Below, piece by piece: positions 1-9,407 of a stretch of 64,000 nucleotides of DNA. Source of the DNA: Rhizobium leguminosarum bv. trifolii WSM1325 (lineage in GTDB: Bacteria > Pseudomonadota > Alphaproteobacteria > Rhizobiales > Rhizobiaceae). The notes under the pieces were generated by a model, which was not told the origin of the DNA, searched no databases, and worked only from the letters and a program-made list of their open reading frames with translations. The position numbers were made by a program, and so were the translations under genes. Location of the stretch: positions 3,224,001 through 3,288,000 of the forward strand of contig CP001622.1 of NCBI GenBank assembly GCA_000023185.1, in the 5' to 3' direction. Position 1 is the stretch's first letter. The number at the start of each line of letters is the position of its first letter.

Positions 1-2
1 CA

Positions 3-668
3 CCTCCCGGCACCGACCTCTTCTGCTTTCTCGACGATGACGAATGGCCGGTTGACGGCTGGCTGGATGCGATGCTGGAGACACGGGAGAAAAACCGCGC
101 CGATTGCGTCTATGGCCCCGTCCAACCGGTCTATCCCGAAAACCCGCCGGAATATTTCATCAAGGCAAGGGTGTTCGAGCGCAAGAAGAACAAGGACGGT
201 CAACGCATTTCTTATGCGGCATCGAACAACGTCATGTTCGACTATCCTCTGATCCGCTCATGGAATCTGCGTTTTGAAGAGAAGATGCGCTTCACCGGGG
301 GCACGGATTACCTTTTCTTCAACCAAGCCATCCGCCGGGGCATGCAGGTCTTCTGGGCTGACAAGGCGCTTGTCCATGATATCGTTCCGGCTAGCCGGAT
401 GACCTGGAAATGGGTATTGCAAAGACAATACCGCCTCGGCAATACCTTCGCAGTCAGCGAGGTCCTGCATGGCAACCTCAAGCGCCGGATCTATCGCGGC
501 GCCTATGGCGCCTCGAGAGTTATGCTTGGGCTCTTCATGCTACCCTCGATCTTGATTTCACCCTATTGGGGCATGCGAGCCCTCACCCACGTTTTACGCG
601 GCGCGGGCATGGTTAATGGGATTCTCGGACATGCATACCAGGAATACAAGCCCGATGCCGCTCTCTGA
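3..668 (+). CDS. pssC: EPS glycosyltransferase, family 2 (C-terminal part, probably PssC)
   Basis: The gene enters from the left edge, so its start is missing; the reading frame is open from base 3. The visible part has the GT-A acceptor/metal region FLDDDEWP near its beginning, then VYGPVQPVYP, a GGTDYLFF segment and a hydrophobic C-terminal stretch, as in ExoM-like family 2 glycosyltransferases that add sugars to the lipid-linked EPS repeat at the inner membrane. It lies upstream of pssD and pssE on the same strand, the position of pssC in R. leguminosarum. Family is clear; the name rests on position. Confidence 0.75.
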   Translation, partial: PPGTDLFCFLDDDEWPVDGWLDAMLETREKNRADCVYGPVQPVYPENPPEYFIKARVFERKKNKDGQRISYAASNNVMFDYPLIRSWNLRFEEKMRFTGGTDYLFFNQAIRRGMQVFWADKALVHDIVPASRMTWKWVLQRQYRLGNTFAVSEVLHGNLKRRIYRGAYGASRVMLGLFMLPSILISPYWGMRALTHVLRGAGMVNGILGHAYQEYKPDAAL

Positions 669-878
669 TATTGTTTGCGCCCGCGCCCTTGGAAGAGTTC
701 TGACCCTTATTATCTTCCAGCTGAAACATCACAAGTGATTGGCTGTCCATGAACTTCAAGGCTTCAATCAACCGGGCCAAAAATGGTACACTTCTATTGA
801 ACTATCGTGACACAATCGCTGTTCGAACAGAACGGCTTTCGCCCTTATCCATCGGTCAAATATAGGAGATGCCTGTCT

Positions 879-1337
879 ATGACTGAGAAAAAATTGAAGG
901 TTCTCGCTGCCTCGTCGGGAGGCGGTCACTGGGAACAGCTGATGGCCATGCGCGGCGCATTCGAGGGCTGCGATATCGTCTTCGCAACGACCATCCCCGG
1001 ACTGCTTGCAAAATACGACATTCGGGGCGGACTAGTCCTTCCCGATTGCAGCCGCGACTCGATTGCCATGTCGATCCGGTGCTTTTTCACCGCCTTCTCC
1101 ATCGTCATCAAGCAGAGGCCCGACGTCATCATCTCGACCGGTGCCGCACCCGGCCTTTTTTGCCTGCTGGCCGGCAAATTGACGGGCAAGCGGACGATCT
1201 GGATCGATAGCGTCGCCAATGTCGAGAAGCTGTCCCTATCGGGTAAATTGGCCGGCCATATTGCGACGCTCTGGCTCACGCAATGGCAACATCTGTCGAG
1301 GCCGGATGGCCCCCATTACGCAGGAGCTGTCCTTTGA
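879..1337 (+). CDS. pssD: PssD, Alg14-like subunit of EPS glucuronosyltransferase
   Basis: A 152-residue protein with the Alg14-type opening AASSGGGHWEQL and an ISTGAAPG segment. In R. leguminosarum PssD and PssE together act as the beta-1,4-glucuronosyltransferase that adds the second sugar of the EPS repeat; Alg14-type subunits anchor and present the catalytic Alg13-type partner at the membrane. I chose the ATG at 879 because AGGAGA lies 9 bases upstream; a longer start at 807 has no such site. The stop overlaps the pssE start, which suggests translational coupling. Confidence 0.9.
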   Translation: MTEKKLKVLAASSGGGHWEQLMAMRGAFEGCDIVFATTIPGLLAKYDIRGGLVLPDCSRDSIAMSIRCFFTAFSIVIKQRPDVIISTGAAPGLFCLLAGKLTGKRTIWIDSVANVEKLSLSGKLAGHIATLWLTQWQHLSRPDGPHYAGAVL

Positions 1338-1810
1338 TCCTTGTCACCGTTGGAACGCAGCTGCCGTTTGATCGCCTCGTCAAGGCTGTCGACACGTTCG
1401 CAAACGAACTGTCGAAACCGGTTCTGGCGCAGATCGGCAAGGGCACCTACACGCCACAGAATATGAAATGGATCAAGAATATCGAGCCCAAAGACTTTGA
1501 TAACGTCTTTCGCGATGCAAGTGTCATCGTCTCTCATGCGGGAATTGGCACTGTGCTTACGGCCAAGCGTTTTGGGAAGCCGATCATTCTCGTTCCTCGC
1601 CAGGCGGCTCTCGGCGAACACCGAAACGATCATCAGCTCGCCACGGTGAGCCAGCTCGTGGGCCGGCCGGGCATCTATGTCGCAAACACCGATGACGATC
1701 TCCGGAACTATCTGCTCGAAGAGCTGGATAGCCCATCTCACGAAGATTCGTCGGAAGCCGGTCGGGCTTCGCTGGTCACCTACCTGAAAAACTATATTAC
1801 GACAGTCTGA
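1334..1810 (+). CDS. pssE: PssE, Alg13-like catalytic subunit of EPS glucuronosyltransferase
   Basis: A 158-residue protein starting with the Alg13/EpsF motif ILVTVGTQLPFDRLV and containing SHAGIGTV and HRNDHQ, the nucleotide-sugar binding region of GT28-type glycosyltransferases. It should use UDP-glucuronate together with PssD. The start is a TTG at 1334 that overlaps the pssD stop in a TTGA arrangement; AGGAG lies 7 bases upstream, inside pssD. An upstream start at 1283 would add residues that do not match the family. Confidence 0.88.
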   Translation: MILVTVGTQLPFDRLVKAVDTFANELSKPVLAQIGKGTYTPQNMKWIKNIEPKDFDNVFRDASVIVSHAGIGTVLTAKRFGKPIILVPRQAALGEHRNDHQLATVSQLVGRPGIYVANTDDDLRNYLLEELDSPSHEDSSEAGRASLVTYLKNYITTV

Positions 1811-1855
1811 CCCCCAAGAGCCGTCATAGACTTTGACGCTGACGAGCGAATATTT

Positions 1856-2551
1856 TCATTCTCCGCAATTTTTGCCGGCGATACGTTTGATGAGTTCAGG
1901 CGCGATGATTTTGGAGGCCATGTCGGGCTGAGGATGCCCGCCATCAGGAATCGCCGTGGCCAGATCATCCGGCGTCAGACGCTCCCAGTTGGGCCGGTGG
2001 TCGACAAACTCCAGACCACGTTTTTCCGCCTCTGCCTGATGGGCTGAGACATAACTGTCGACAAAGGGACGGATCAGCCCACGCAATCCTGAAAATGGAT
2101 TCATGGCCATGACAATGATCCGCGCTTGCGGCAGGCGCTGCCGGAGCTGGTCGAGGATATCGCCGATATTCTTTCGGCTTTGCGCAAGCGACACGAACCG
2201 ATGCAATGTCGCATCGTTGGCATAGAGTTCAATCAGGATGATATCCGGCTGCGTGGCAATGACGCGATCAACTTGGGCAAGGCCCCATAGTGACGTCTCG
2301 CCGCTCTTTGCAACGCTCTCGACTTTCACGGGCCTTTGCAGGCAGGCTGAAAGCCCTGTCTCAAGAGCGGACTGCCATCCCCCGCGGGCCGTCAAGGATG
2401 TTCCGAAAGCCACTATTTTCAGCGGTTGTGGACTATCGGCATGGCCGCTTTTGACCGCTGAAAACATCACCAGACACGCCAGAAACAGAACCAATCCATA
2501 AACCGGTCGCCTCGCAGTCGGCCCGGCTCGCCAAGGCAGCAAACACATCAT
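1856..2551 (-). CDS. Secreted SGNH/GDSL hydrolase
   Basis: A 231-residue protein with an N-terminal hydrophobic signal segment (about residues 17-38, ending near GHADS). SGNH blocks are visible: FGTSLTARGGW replaces the usual GDSLT, LYANDA gives the Asn block, and the C-terminal DGGHP gives the catalytic Asp and His. It resembles TesA-type esterases and could deacylate EPS or lipids in the periplasm; the substrate is inferred only. It is the last gene of the prsD-prsE unit, the place of the gene called orf3 in R. leguminosarum. Confidence 0.8.
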   Translation of the reverse strand: MMCLLPWRAGPTARRPVYGLVLFLACLVMFSAVKSGHADSPQPLKIVAFGTSLTARGGWQSALETGLSACLQRPVKVESVAKSGETSLWGLAQVDRVIATQPDIILIELYANDATLHRFVSLAQSRKNIGDILDQLRQRLPQARIIVMAMNPFSGLRGLIRPFVDSYVSAHQAEAEKRGLEFVDHRPNWERLTPDDLATAIPDGGHPQPDMASKIIAPELIKRIAGKNCGE

Positions 2552-2694
2552 GGGGAGACCTTGCAGCAGGCTTGTGACAATTTCGTGAAACGGCCGATCA
2601 TGCCCTTTCGAGCAAGGCGAAACTATCCAACCTCACCTTGGCGGATGGCTGCTTTGGGACGCCGAGGATATTAACGACGTGAAACAGCCGCCAA

Positions 2695-4002
2695 TCACTC
2701 CTGGCGAAATACGTGCTGCATCTGATCGGTCAGCGGCTTCGTCAGATAGGATATTACGGTCCGGTCGCCGATCTTGATAAAGACCTCGGCCGGCATGCCC
2801 GGATAGAGCTTTATCGTCTTCATCCTGGCAATGCTTTCAGCCTTCGGCTTGACGCGCAGCGGATAGTAACTGATGCCTGTGCGCTCATCCTTGACGATAT
2901 CGGGCGCGATCGAGGTAATCTCACCGCTCACATCAGGCGTCGTGCGTTGATCGAAAGCGCTGAAACGCACATCGACGGACTGGCCGACGTGAACCTGGTC
3001 AATATCGCGGGTGGCGACTTTCGCCTCGACCATAAGTTCGTTATTTTCGGGAACGACGAGCATCAACGTCTGACCGGGATCAATGACACCATTGACGGTG
3101 TGAACCGAAAGTTCGTGAACTCGCCCCGTCAACGGTGCGGTAATGTCGAGACGGTGCAGCTGATCGAGCGCCGTTCCGCGGCGCTCTTCATATTCGGCGA
3201 TCTGCGCCTCGACGTCGGTCAGGTCCTTTGCGATCTCCGAACGACGATCCTCATCCAGCTGGATCGACTGGCGATCGATCTCGATTGCCTTACCCTCGGC
3301 CTCCGCCTTAGCTGCGATTTCCTGGCCGCTATTGCCCTGGAGATCGGCGCGGGCGCGCTTGAGCGTATTCAAACGCTGAAGCGTGACGAGCCCCTTCTTG
3401 TAGAGCGTATCAATGCCCTCGAGCTCCTGTTCGATCAAGCCCAAGGCATCGTTGGTGGCATTGATCTGAACGACCAACCCCTTTACCTGCTCGCCCAGTT
3501 GGTCCTTGCGCGATGCCAACTGGCTCTTCATTCCGATAAGCGCCGTCCTGCGACTGTCGAACAACTTCTGCTCGCCATCGAGAAGCTTCGCCGCGGAGGT
3601 GCTGGAAGTCAGATCGCTGATGTTTTCCTCGACCTCGAACGAATCGGCGCCGATTCGTTCCGCCTTCAGACGGGCGCGGCGTGCATAAAGCTGAGCGAGC
3701 GTGCTTTCGACAATCGAGAGGTTCGCTCTTGTCGTCGTCCCATCGAGCCGTATCAGCACCTGCCCTGCCGTCACATGGTCGTTTTCGGAGACTAGCAATT
3801 CCGACACGATACCGCCTGTCAGGTGCTGGACCTTCTTGACATCACCGTCGACGACGATCACGCCCTCGCCGATGACTGCGCTCGAAAGCTCTGTCGTCGC
3901 CGCCCAACCGCCAATGCCGCAAACGAGGGCTATCGACAACACACCGACAACGGCAACATGCCGATTGAGGGAGCGTTTCGATTCACTGATAACTTTATTC
4001 AC
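2695..4002 (-). CDS. prsE: PrsE, type I secretion membrane fusion protein
   Basis: A 435-residue HlyD-family adaptor: a short cytoplasmic N-terminus, one membrane helix (about residues 15-36), a lipoyl-like half (VIVVDGDVKKVQHLTGGIV), a long coiled coil and a C-terminal beta domain with LTGRVHELSVHTVNG. It links the PrsD ABC protein to an outer-membrane channel. The pair secretes the glycanases PlyA/PlyB and Rap proteins in R. leguminosarum. It starts 15 bases after the prsD stop, so the two are co-transcribed. Confidence 0.93.
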   Translation of the reverse strand: MNKVISESKRSLNRHVAVVGVLSIALVCGIGGWAATTELSSAVIGEGVIVVDGDVKKVQHLTGGIVSELLVSENDHVTAGQVLIRLDGTTTRANLSIVESTLAQLYARRARLKAERIGADSFEVEENISDLTSSTSAAKLLDGEQKLFDSRRTALIGMKSQLASRKDQLGEQVKGLVVQINATNDALGLIEQELEGIDTLYKKGLVTLQRLNTLKRARADLQGNSGQEIAAKAEAEGKAIEIDRQSIQLDEDRRSEIAKDLTDVEAQIAEYEERRGTALDQLHRLDITAPLTGRVHELSVHTVNGVIDPGQTLMLVVPENNELMVEAKVATRDIDQVHVGQSVDVRFSAFDQRTTPDVSGEITSIAPDIVKDERTGISYYPLRVKPKAESIARMKTIKLYPGMPAEVFIKIGDRTVISYLTKPLTDQMQHVFRQE

Positions 4003-4017
4003 AATCTTCCCTCTGGC

Positions 4018-5784
4018 CTATTCGGCCGCATTCATGCCGTCGACCACGACTTTAAGCTGAGCCACGCGCTCGGCAATCGGCGTGCGCGCCGCTTCCGGCC
4101 GGCTGACCCTTGCGAGAACTTCCTCTTTGGGACCGAACGCGATCATGCGGCCATCCTGCATCATCAGCACGAAGTCGCAGACCGCCAGAACGCCGGACCG
4201 ATGTGCGATGACAACGACAATGCCGCCGCGTGCACGCACGCTCATGATCGCGGCACTCAGCGCCCGCTCGCCTTCCTCGTCGAGATTGGAGTTCGGTTCG
4301 TCGAGCACGACGAGGAATGGTTCGCCGTAAAGCGCTCTTGCAAGCGCGATACGCTGCCTCTGGCCGGCTGAAAGCGCGGCACCACCTTCGCCGATTTCGG
4401 TTTCATAACCGTTCGGCAGACGAAGAATGAGATCGTGAACACGCGCCGCCCTCGCTGCGGCAACCACCGTCTCTGGCGACATTTCCTTCGCGAAACGGCA
4501 GATATTCTGCGCGACGGTCCCCGAGAAAAGCTCCACATCCTGCGGGAGATAACCAATATGCCGGCCAAGTGCGTCACCGTCCCACTGGTCGAGTGCCGCG
4601 CCATCGAGGCGAATGGATCCTCTGACTGTCGGCCAGATGCCCATCATCGCCCGCGCCAGCGACGACTTACCCGAGGCACTGTAACCAATGACCCCAAGCG
4701 CGCTCCCTGCCCGTAAGCCGAAGCTGACATCGGAGATGACCAGGCGCTGGCCCGCTGGCGGTCCGCTTGCCAAGCCCTCGACGGTGACTTGCTTGGTGGG
4801 AGCCGCGAGCGCAAGGGGGGCTGGAATCTCAGGAATGGTTTTCAGCAGGCTCGAAAGCCGCGCCCAACTCTGCTGGGCAGAAACGAAACCACGCCAATTT
4901 CCGATCGCCGCTTCGACAGGCGCCAGGGCGCGAGAGGTCAATATCGAGCCGGCGATGATAATTCCCGAAGAAGCCTGTCCTTGGATGACCAGAATTGCGC
5001 CGGTCGCGAGCGTTCCCGATTGCAAAGCAATACGGAAAATCTTCGACAAGGTGGCATACCCATTGCCGACATCCGATGCCTGCCGGGTGATCGTCCGGTA
5101 TTCACTGTTCTTGCGGTCCCAGATCTCGGCCATCGTACCCGCCATGCCCATGGCGTGAATGACCTCGGAATTGCGGATCGAGGTCTGCGCAAAGGCATTT
5201 CGCATATTGGCGGAGTCAGACTGCTTTTTTGAGAGCGTACGCGTTCCCTGATTGGTCAGGAAGGTCAGAATGGCGAGAACCAGCGATCCACCGATCGCGA
5301 TATATCCGATCGCCGGATGAAAGAGGAAGCAGATCACGATATAAAACGGCAACCAGGGCAGATCGAACATCGCCGTCGGGCCCATGCCGGACAGGAAGGT
5401 TCTGATCTGGTCGAAGTCGCGCAGCGGCTGAAGCCCGTCGCCGCCGATCTTGACCTTCAACGGAGCCTTGATCAGCGCCCGGAACACACGTCCGTTTACC
5501 ATCTCGTCAAGCGCGCCGGCAACACGCACGAGCATCCTGCTTCGCAGAACCTCGAACGCTCCTTGGAAGACGTAAAGCATTAATGCAAGTATTGCCAGGA
5601 CCGCCAGCGAGGGTATGCTTTTGCTGGGGATGACCCGGTCATACACCTCAAGCATAAAAAATGAACTTGTAAGATAGAGGATATTGATAAGCGCGCTTGC
5701 TATTCCAATGAAGACAAGTCCCCCCTTGCATTTCCTCAATGCTTTGGATGGCTCGCTGACATCAGCTGCTGAACTCTGAAACAC
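4018..5784 (-). CDS. prsD: PrsD, type I secretion ABC transporter/ATPase
   Basis: A 588-residue half-size ABC exporter. The N-terminal half has membrane helices (about residues 20-300); the ATPase follows with Walker A GYSASGKSS (Ala replaces the usual Gly in the loop), signature LSAGQRQR, Walker B FLVVLDEP and switch His in VIAHRS. It energises export of PlyA and RapA2-type proteins that carry uncleaved C-terminal signals. Its predicted substrates are encoded immediately upstream (plyA) and divergently (rapA2). No TolC partner gene is intact in the window. Confidence 0.94.
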   Translation of the reverse strand: MFQSSAADVSEPSKALRKCKGGLVFIGIASALINILYLTSSFFMLEVYDRVIPSKSIPSLAVLAILALMLYVFQGAFEVLRSRMLVRVAGALDEMVNGRVFRALIKAPLKVKIGGDGLQPLRDFDQIRTFLSGMGPTAMFDLPWLPFYIVICFLFHPAIGYIAIGGSLVLAILTFLTNQGTRTLSKKQSDSANMRNAFAQTSIRNSEVIHAMGMAGTMAEIWDRKNSEYRTITRQASDVGNGYATLSKIFRIALQSGTLATGAILVIQGQASSGIIIAGSILTSRALAPVEAAIGNWRGFVSAQQSWARLSSLLKTIPEIPAPLALAAPTKQVTVEGLASGPPAGQRLVISDVSFGLRAGSALGVIGYSASGKSSLARAMMGIWPTVRGSIRLDGAALDQWDGDALGRHIGYLPQDVELFSGTVAQNICRFAKEMSPETVVAAARAARVHDLILRLPNGYETEIGEGGAALSAGQRQRIALARALYGEPFLVVLDEPNSNLDEEGERALSAAIMSVRARGGIVVVIAHRSGVLAVCDFVLMMQDGRMIAFGPKEEVLARVSRPEAARTPIAERVAQLKVVVDGMNAAE

Positions 5785-6260
5785 GAAGTAATCCCTCTCT
5801 TACCGCATCGCACGAAAGCAAATATGCCCGCGCACACTCTAGCTCCGGGTCCATCACGCCCGATCAATGACACGACTGCCTTGGACCCCGACACGGCGCC
5901 GGACCCGCTTGCAAGCCCACGACCTATTACATGAATCCAACCAAAAAGTGACCAAAAATTCCAATTTATAACGAGCGGTTTCAGGGATTCTGACTTGACG
6001 CTACGCTAAATATACCAACCTAAGCAAGTGAAAATCGCAAATTGCCCAACAACGGCGCAGAGGAATGAACGCGTGGCGCGCATATGGGCGACGTTTACTG
6101 AGGCATTAACTATAAATTCAATCTATAGTTCATTTTTCCTATGAACGGCGGAAATATTTTTTTATCCGCATCTCCCCGGCCTTCGACCGCCGACACCCCT
6201 TCATCATCAAGCTTTCAAGTGTTGAACAGCGGGGCCGGCGCTCTCTAAATTTGGCGTGAT
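5785..6260. other. Intergenic region between prsD and plyA
   Basis: About 476 bases with no supported gene, AT-rich compared with its neighbours. It should hold the prsD promoter on the minus strand and the plyA 3' end. The only clear structure is an inverted repeat, AACTATA and TATAGTT separated by 9 bases, at 6108-6130. Confidence 0.7.
6108..6130. promoter_or_regulatory. Inverted repeat upstream of prsD
   Basis: Perfect 7-base arms AACTATA / TATAGTT with a 9-base AT-rich spacer, about 325 bases upstream of the prsD start. It could be an operator for prsDE or a structure at the plyA 3' end. No regulator can be named from sequence. Confidence 0.35.
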
Positions 6261-7874
6261 TCAAACCAGCAGGTGCGACGCTTGGCTGCTATGGAACGCG
6301 TCCACATTGATATACACGCCGAGCGAGTCGGTATCGATGTGAGAAGCGCCGTCAGAAATCTTGTATTGGAAGGATTCACTGACCTTTCCGCTGAGACCGG
6401 CGATTTTCACCGCATCGACGGTATAGGTGTAATCACCATCGCTCTCCACGTGGATGACGCCGTATTTCCCGGTCAGCGTCAGGCCATGCTTATCCACTGC
6501 ACTGTCACCGAAGCGACGAAGCAGCACGGTTCCATTGATTGCGCTATCGTTTTCGAGAAGGTTGCCATGATAGGCGCTGCCCGTGTCCGTGGAGATTTTC
6601 AGGCTGTCATGGGCTGCGACAATCCTGGGAACGGCGACGGTGGGTGCGGTCGGAACCTGCGCTTCGGCCGCGGGCGCCGGAGTGCTTGTCTGCGTCGGTG
6701 TTGACGGTTCGACATACGGCTCCACAACCGGCGTGGTAGGCGTCTGCTCATTGTTGGACTGGGTGTTGCCAGTCGCAGCGTCGACTTCGGCCTGCGCTTG
6801 CTCCAGCGTCTTATTGTCGTTGATCGAGAAGGTGCTCTGGAGGACAATTGCGACCGGCATCGTCAACGTCGACACCGCGCTGTCGATGATATTATCATAG
6901 AAAGAGCCGGATGCAGGCCTGTCGACCTTCAGCGCCGAGGACGACAGGTCGTCAAAGACATTACCATAAATATCGATATCGGTGCGTGTATAGCTTGGGT
7001 AACCTGCAGCGCTGATCGACACGCCCCAGACGCCGTCATGGATATAGTTTCCACTGATATCGTAATTTGTCGCATTGCCCTGATCGCCAAGGCCGATACC
7101 GTAGGACCAACTATAGCCGCCGTATCCCGAGATGTCGTTGTCGTGGATGGCGATATTCGTGCCCGCGTTGGCACCTATCCCGAAACCGCCGCCGATCACG
7201 GTGTTGTCCTCGACCGCTGCATCCACAGCCCGAACAAGCACCAGGACGCCCTTTGCGCTATTGGTCTCCGTCTGCTCTAGGTGGTTACCCTTGATCAGGA
7301 TATTGCTGCTGTCGTTCAACTGAACGGCGTCTGCCGCAGCGCCCTGGCTGTTGATGACCAGATTATTAACGATGGTAACGCCAATCACTTTATCCATCCA
7401 GATGCCGTCTCCATTTACCCCGGAAATCTTGCTGTTCTCGATGGTAATGTTCTGGCTGCTCTGGAAATTGACGGAACCGGGCTTGCCGGCAAGTCCGGTA
7501 TTTTCGACCTCGACGTTGCGGACGGTCCAGTTGGAGACATTTCCCGCATATATCGCCGCACCCCCGGTATCAGCAATCTTGATGTTCTCCACGATGATGT
7601 TTGAAGCCTTCGAGCCGTGGATACCGTCATTGCTGCTGTGAATAACCGGCGCATCGCCAACGCCGTAACTGCCAATTGTAATCGGAGAACTGACAGTGCC
7701 GGAGTATTTCAGGTCGAATTGCTCGTTAAACACGCTTCCGGCGGCAAGCAGCACGCTGTCTCCCGGCTTTAGCCTCAGGGATTCGACAGCGGAAAGCGTC
7801 GCGAAAGCCGACTGCTCGCTCACTCCACTGTTCTGATTGGATCCTGTTGCCGAATTTACATAGTAGACGGTCAC
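6261..7874 (-). CDS. plyA: PlyA-like secreted EPS glycanase with cadherin-like C-terminal domain
   Basis: A 537-residue protein. Residues about 1-370 form a right-handed parallel beta-helix with many NI-x-I-x-N turns (for example NIIVENIKI, NITIENSKI, NILIKGNHL), typical of polysaccharide-degrading enzymes. A Pro/Thr-rich linker follows, then one cadherin-like (CHDL) domain with NLLENDSA, GKYGVIHV and YKISDG. R. leguminosarum PlyA cleaves EPS and is exported by PrsDE without a cleaved signal, matching the absence of a signal peptide here. I prefer the GTG at 7874 because GGGAG lies 8 bases upstream; a TTG at 7889 would add five residues. Confidence 0.87.
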   Translation of the reverse strand: MTVYYVNSATGSNQNSGVSEQSAFATLSAVESLRLKPGDSVLLAAGSVFNEQFDLKYSGTVSSPITIGSYGVGDAPVIHSSNDGIHGSKASNIIVENIKIADTGGAAIYAGNVSNWTVRNVEVENTGLAGKPGSVNFQSSQNITIENSKISGVNGDGIWMDKVIGVTIVNNLVINSQGAAADAVQLNDSSNILIKGNHLEQTETNSAKGVLVLVRAVDAAVEDNTVIGGGFGIGANAGTNIAIHDNDISGYGGYSWSYGIGLGDQGNATNYDISGNYIHDGVWGVSISAAGYPSYTRTDIDIYGNVFDDLSSSALKVDRPASGSFYDNIIDSAVSTLTMPVAIVLQSTFSINDNKTLEQAQAEVDAATGNTQSNNEQTPTTPVVEPYVEPSTPTQTSTPAPAAEAQVPTAPTVAVPRIVAAHDSLKISTDTGSAYHGNLLENDSAINGTVLLRRFGDSAVDKHGLTLTGKYGVIHVESDGDYTYTVDAVKIAGLSGKVSESFQYKISDGASHIDTDSLGVYINVDAFHSSQASHLLV

Positions 7875-8561
7875 GCCGTGATCTCCCAAAGATACTGGAA
7901 AATCTTTTAACCGCGGACCTCTCTCTGCCTGCTAAAATGGAACACTAAAATGCGTTCTATCTCGCGATAATTCTTAAGCTGACCACAAAACATCTTCATT
8001 TCTTGAATATTTTGCATTGCAACAAAATTGCGTCGCACAGTTAGGTGCGATGTTACCAAATATCTCTAGTGTAAATAAAATTACTCTCCACGCATCGCGT
8101 ATTAGTTTACGCCAATTGCGCCTCGAGAGAAGCATTACTTGATAAACAAATGTTACAAAATCATGGCACCAGTTACTTCGTCGAAAAGCAGGCGCCGGTG
8201 CGGGAGCCGAAGCAAGATTGAGTTTTCACGCTGTAACCCATAGTGATTATATCAACATCTCATCTGCGCATCAGAACCGCAACGTATTCTTATAAATTGC
8301 CCCTGAATAAACATTCTTCTCCTCTGAAGAAACAGAGGTCCGCATCTGCCATTTGCACTTTCACTTATTATTAACGCAATAATTACCATGCGTTTCATCG
8401 CCTTATGCGTGTTACAGGTGTGTCATTATTGTACTATACACCCGAATATGTTCACTTGCTGTTAACTGCACCCTTGACTCTCTGTATTAAGATATCCTTA
8501 ATCGACCAGCTCGCTAAAGGTCAGAATTGACTTAGCAAAGAATAATTCAAGGAGAGAACTG
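7875..8561. other. AT-rich divergent intergenic region between plyA and rapA2
   Basis: Nearly 690 bases without a supported gene and much richer in A/T than the flanking genes. It must carry divergent promoters for plyA and rapA2. On the rapA2 side a CTTGAC resembling the rhizobial -35 element is at 8473-8478, and AAGGAGAG precedes the rapA2 ATG. I see no repeat array or RNA gene. Confidence 0.6.
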
Positions 8562-9260
8562 ATGGCTGTTCACGCAACCGACGATAGTGCAACATTCCTG
8601 GAAACCGACGCCATTTCAGGAAATCTGCTTTCCAACGATTCATCCGATAACGGACACTTGTTCCTGCGCGCCTTCGACGGCGCGAGCGTAGGCGCCAAGA
8701 GCGGCAACAGCCAGGTCACCGAGATCCAGGGCGACTACGGCACCTTCTTCGTTAAGCCCGATGGCAGCTACACCTATGTGCTAAGCGATGCTGCCAAGGT
8801 CAACTTCACCAATGGTGAGTTGCTCCAGGAGAAAGTCGCGTACAAGATCTCCGACGGCAGCGGTCATACCGATGTCGGCCTGTTCACCCTGAACATTCAG
8901 GGCGTAACCCAGGTAAAGCCGATCGCGGTCGACGACCACTACAGCTTCACCGAAGGCGACGCCATCGGCGGCAACGCTCTGGACAACGACATTGCCGGCG
9001 ACAATGGTCATCTCTTCCTCCGTCAGTTCGGCACCACGACCGTAAACGGCGACCCGAGCGCAACGACCGACGTCGCCGGCACCTATGGCACGTTCCATGT
9101 AAAAGCGGATGGATCATTCACCTATGATCTGGCAGTAGATGTTGCTCCGGGCGATCACGTCACGGAAACCATCCAGTTCTACAAAATCTCCGACGGCGAA
9201 GGCCACACCGACGCCGGTGTTCTGACGCTCAACATCAATGGCGCGGACGCAGAAGTCTGA
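8562..9260 (+). CDS. rapA2: RapA2, calcium-binding EPS lectin with two cadherin-like domains
   Basis: A 232-residue protein made almost wholly of two cadherin-like (CHDL/Ra) domains, about residues 1-118 and 122-232. Each repeats the same landmarks: GNLLSND or GNALDND, GHLFLRAF or GHLFLRQF, YGTF, DGSYTY or DGSFTY, and YKISDG-GHTD. RapA2 of R. leguminosarum is a secreted calcium-dependent lectin that binds the acidic EPS and is exported by PrsDE. No signal peptide is present, as expected for a type I substrate. A strong AAGGAGAG ribosome site precedes the ATG, and a terminator follows at 9280. Confidence 0.93.
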   Translation: MAVHATDDSATFLETDAISGNLLSNDSSDNGHLFLRAFDGASVGAKSGNSQVTEIQGDYGTFFVKPDGSYTYVLSDAAKVNFTNGELLQEKVAYKISDGSGHTDVGLFTLNIQGVTQVKPIAVDDHYSFTEGDAIGGNALDNDIAGDNGHLFLRQFGTTTVNGDPSATTDVAGTYGTFHVKADGSFTYDLAVDVAPGDHVTETIQFYKISDGEGHTDAGVLTLNINGADAEV

Positions 9261-9279
9261 TCGTCAATAGCCAATCAAA

Positions 9280-9315
9280 AACACGCCCGCAGCGAAGACG
9301 GCGGGCGTTGTTTTG
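9280..9315 (+). terminator. Rho-independent terminator of rapA2
   Basis: Hairpin with arms ACGCCCGC and GCGGGCGTT around an AGCGAAGACG loop, followed by the T-rich GTTTT, 20 bases after the rapA2 stop. Confidence 0.8.
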
Positions 9316-9407
9316 TGCAAGTTGAGTCGCGTCAAGAGAAAGAGCCATGGGTGCTCAGCCTGTTGGCAACGAACTCGGAACAGTCTTTAAAAACCTGTCT
9401 CGATGAT

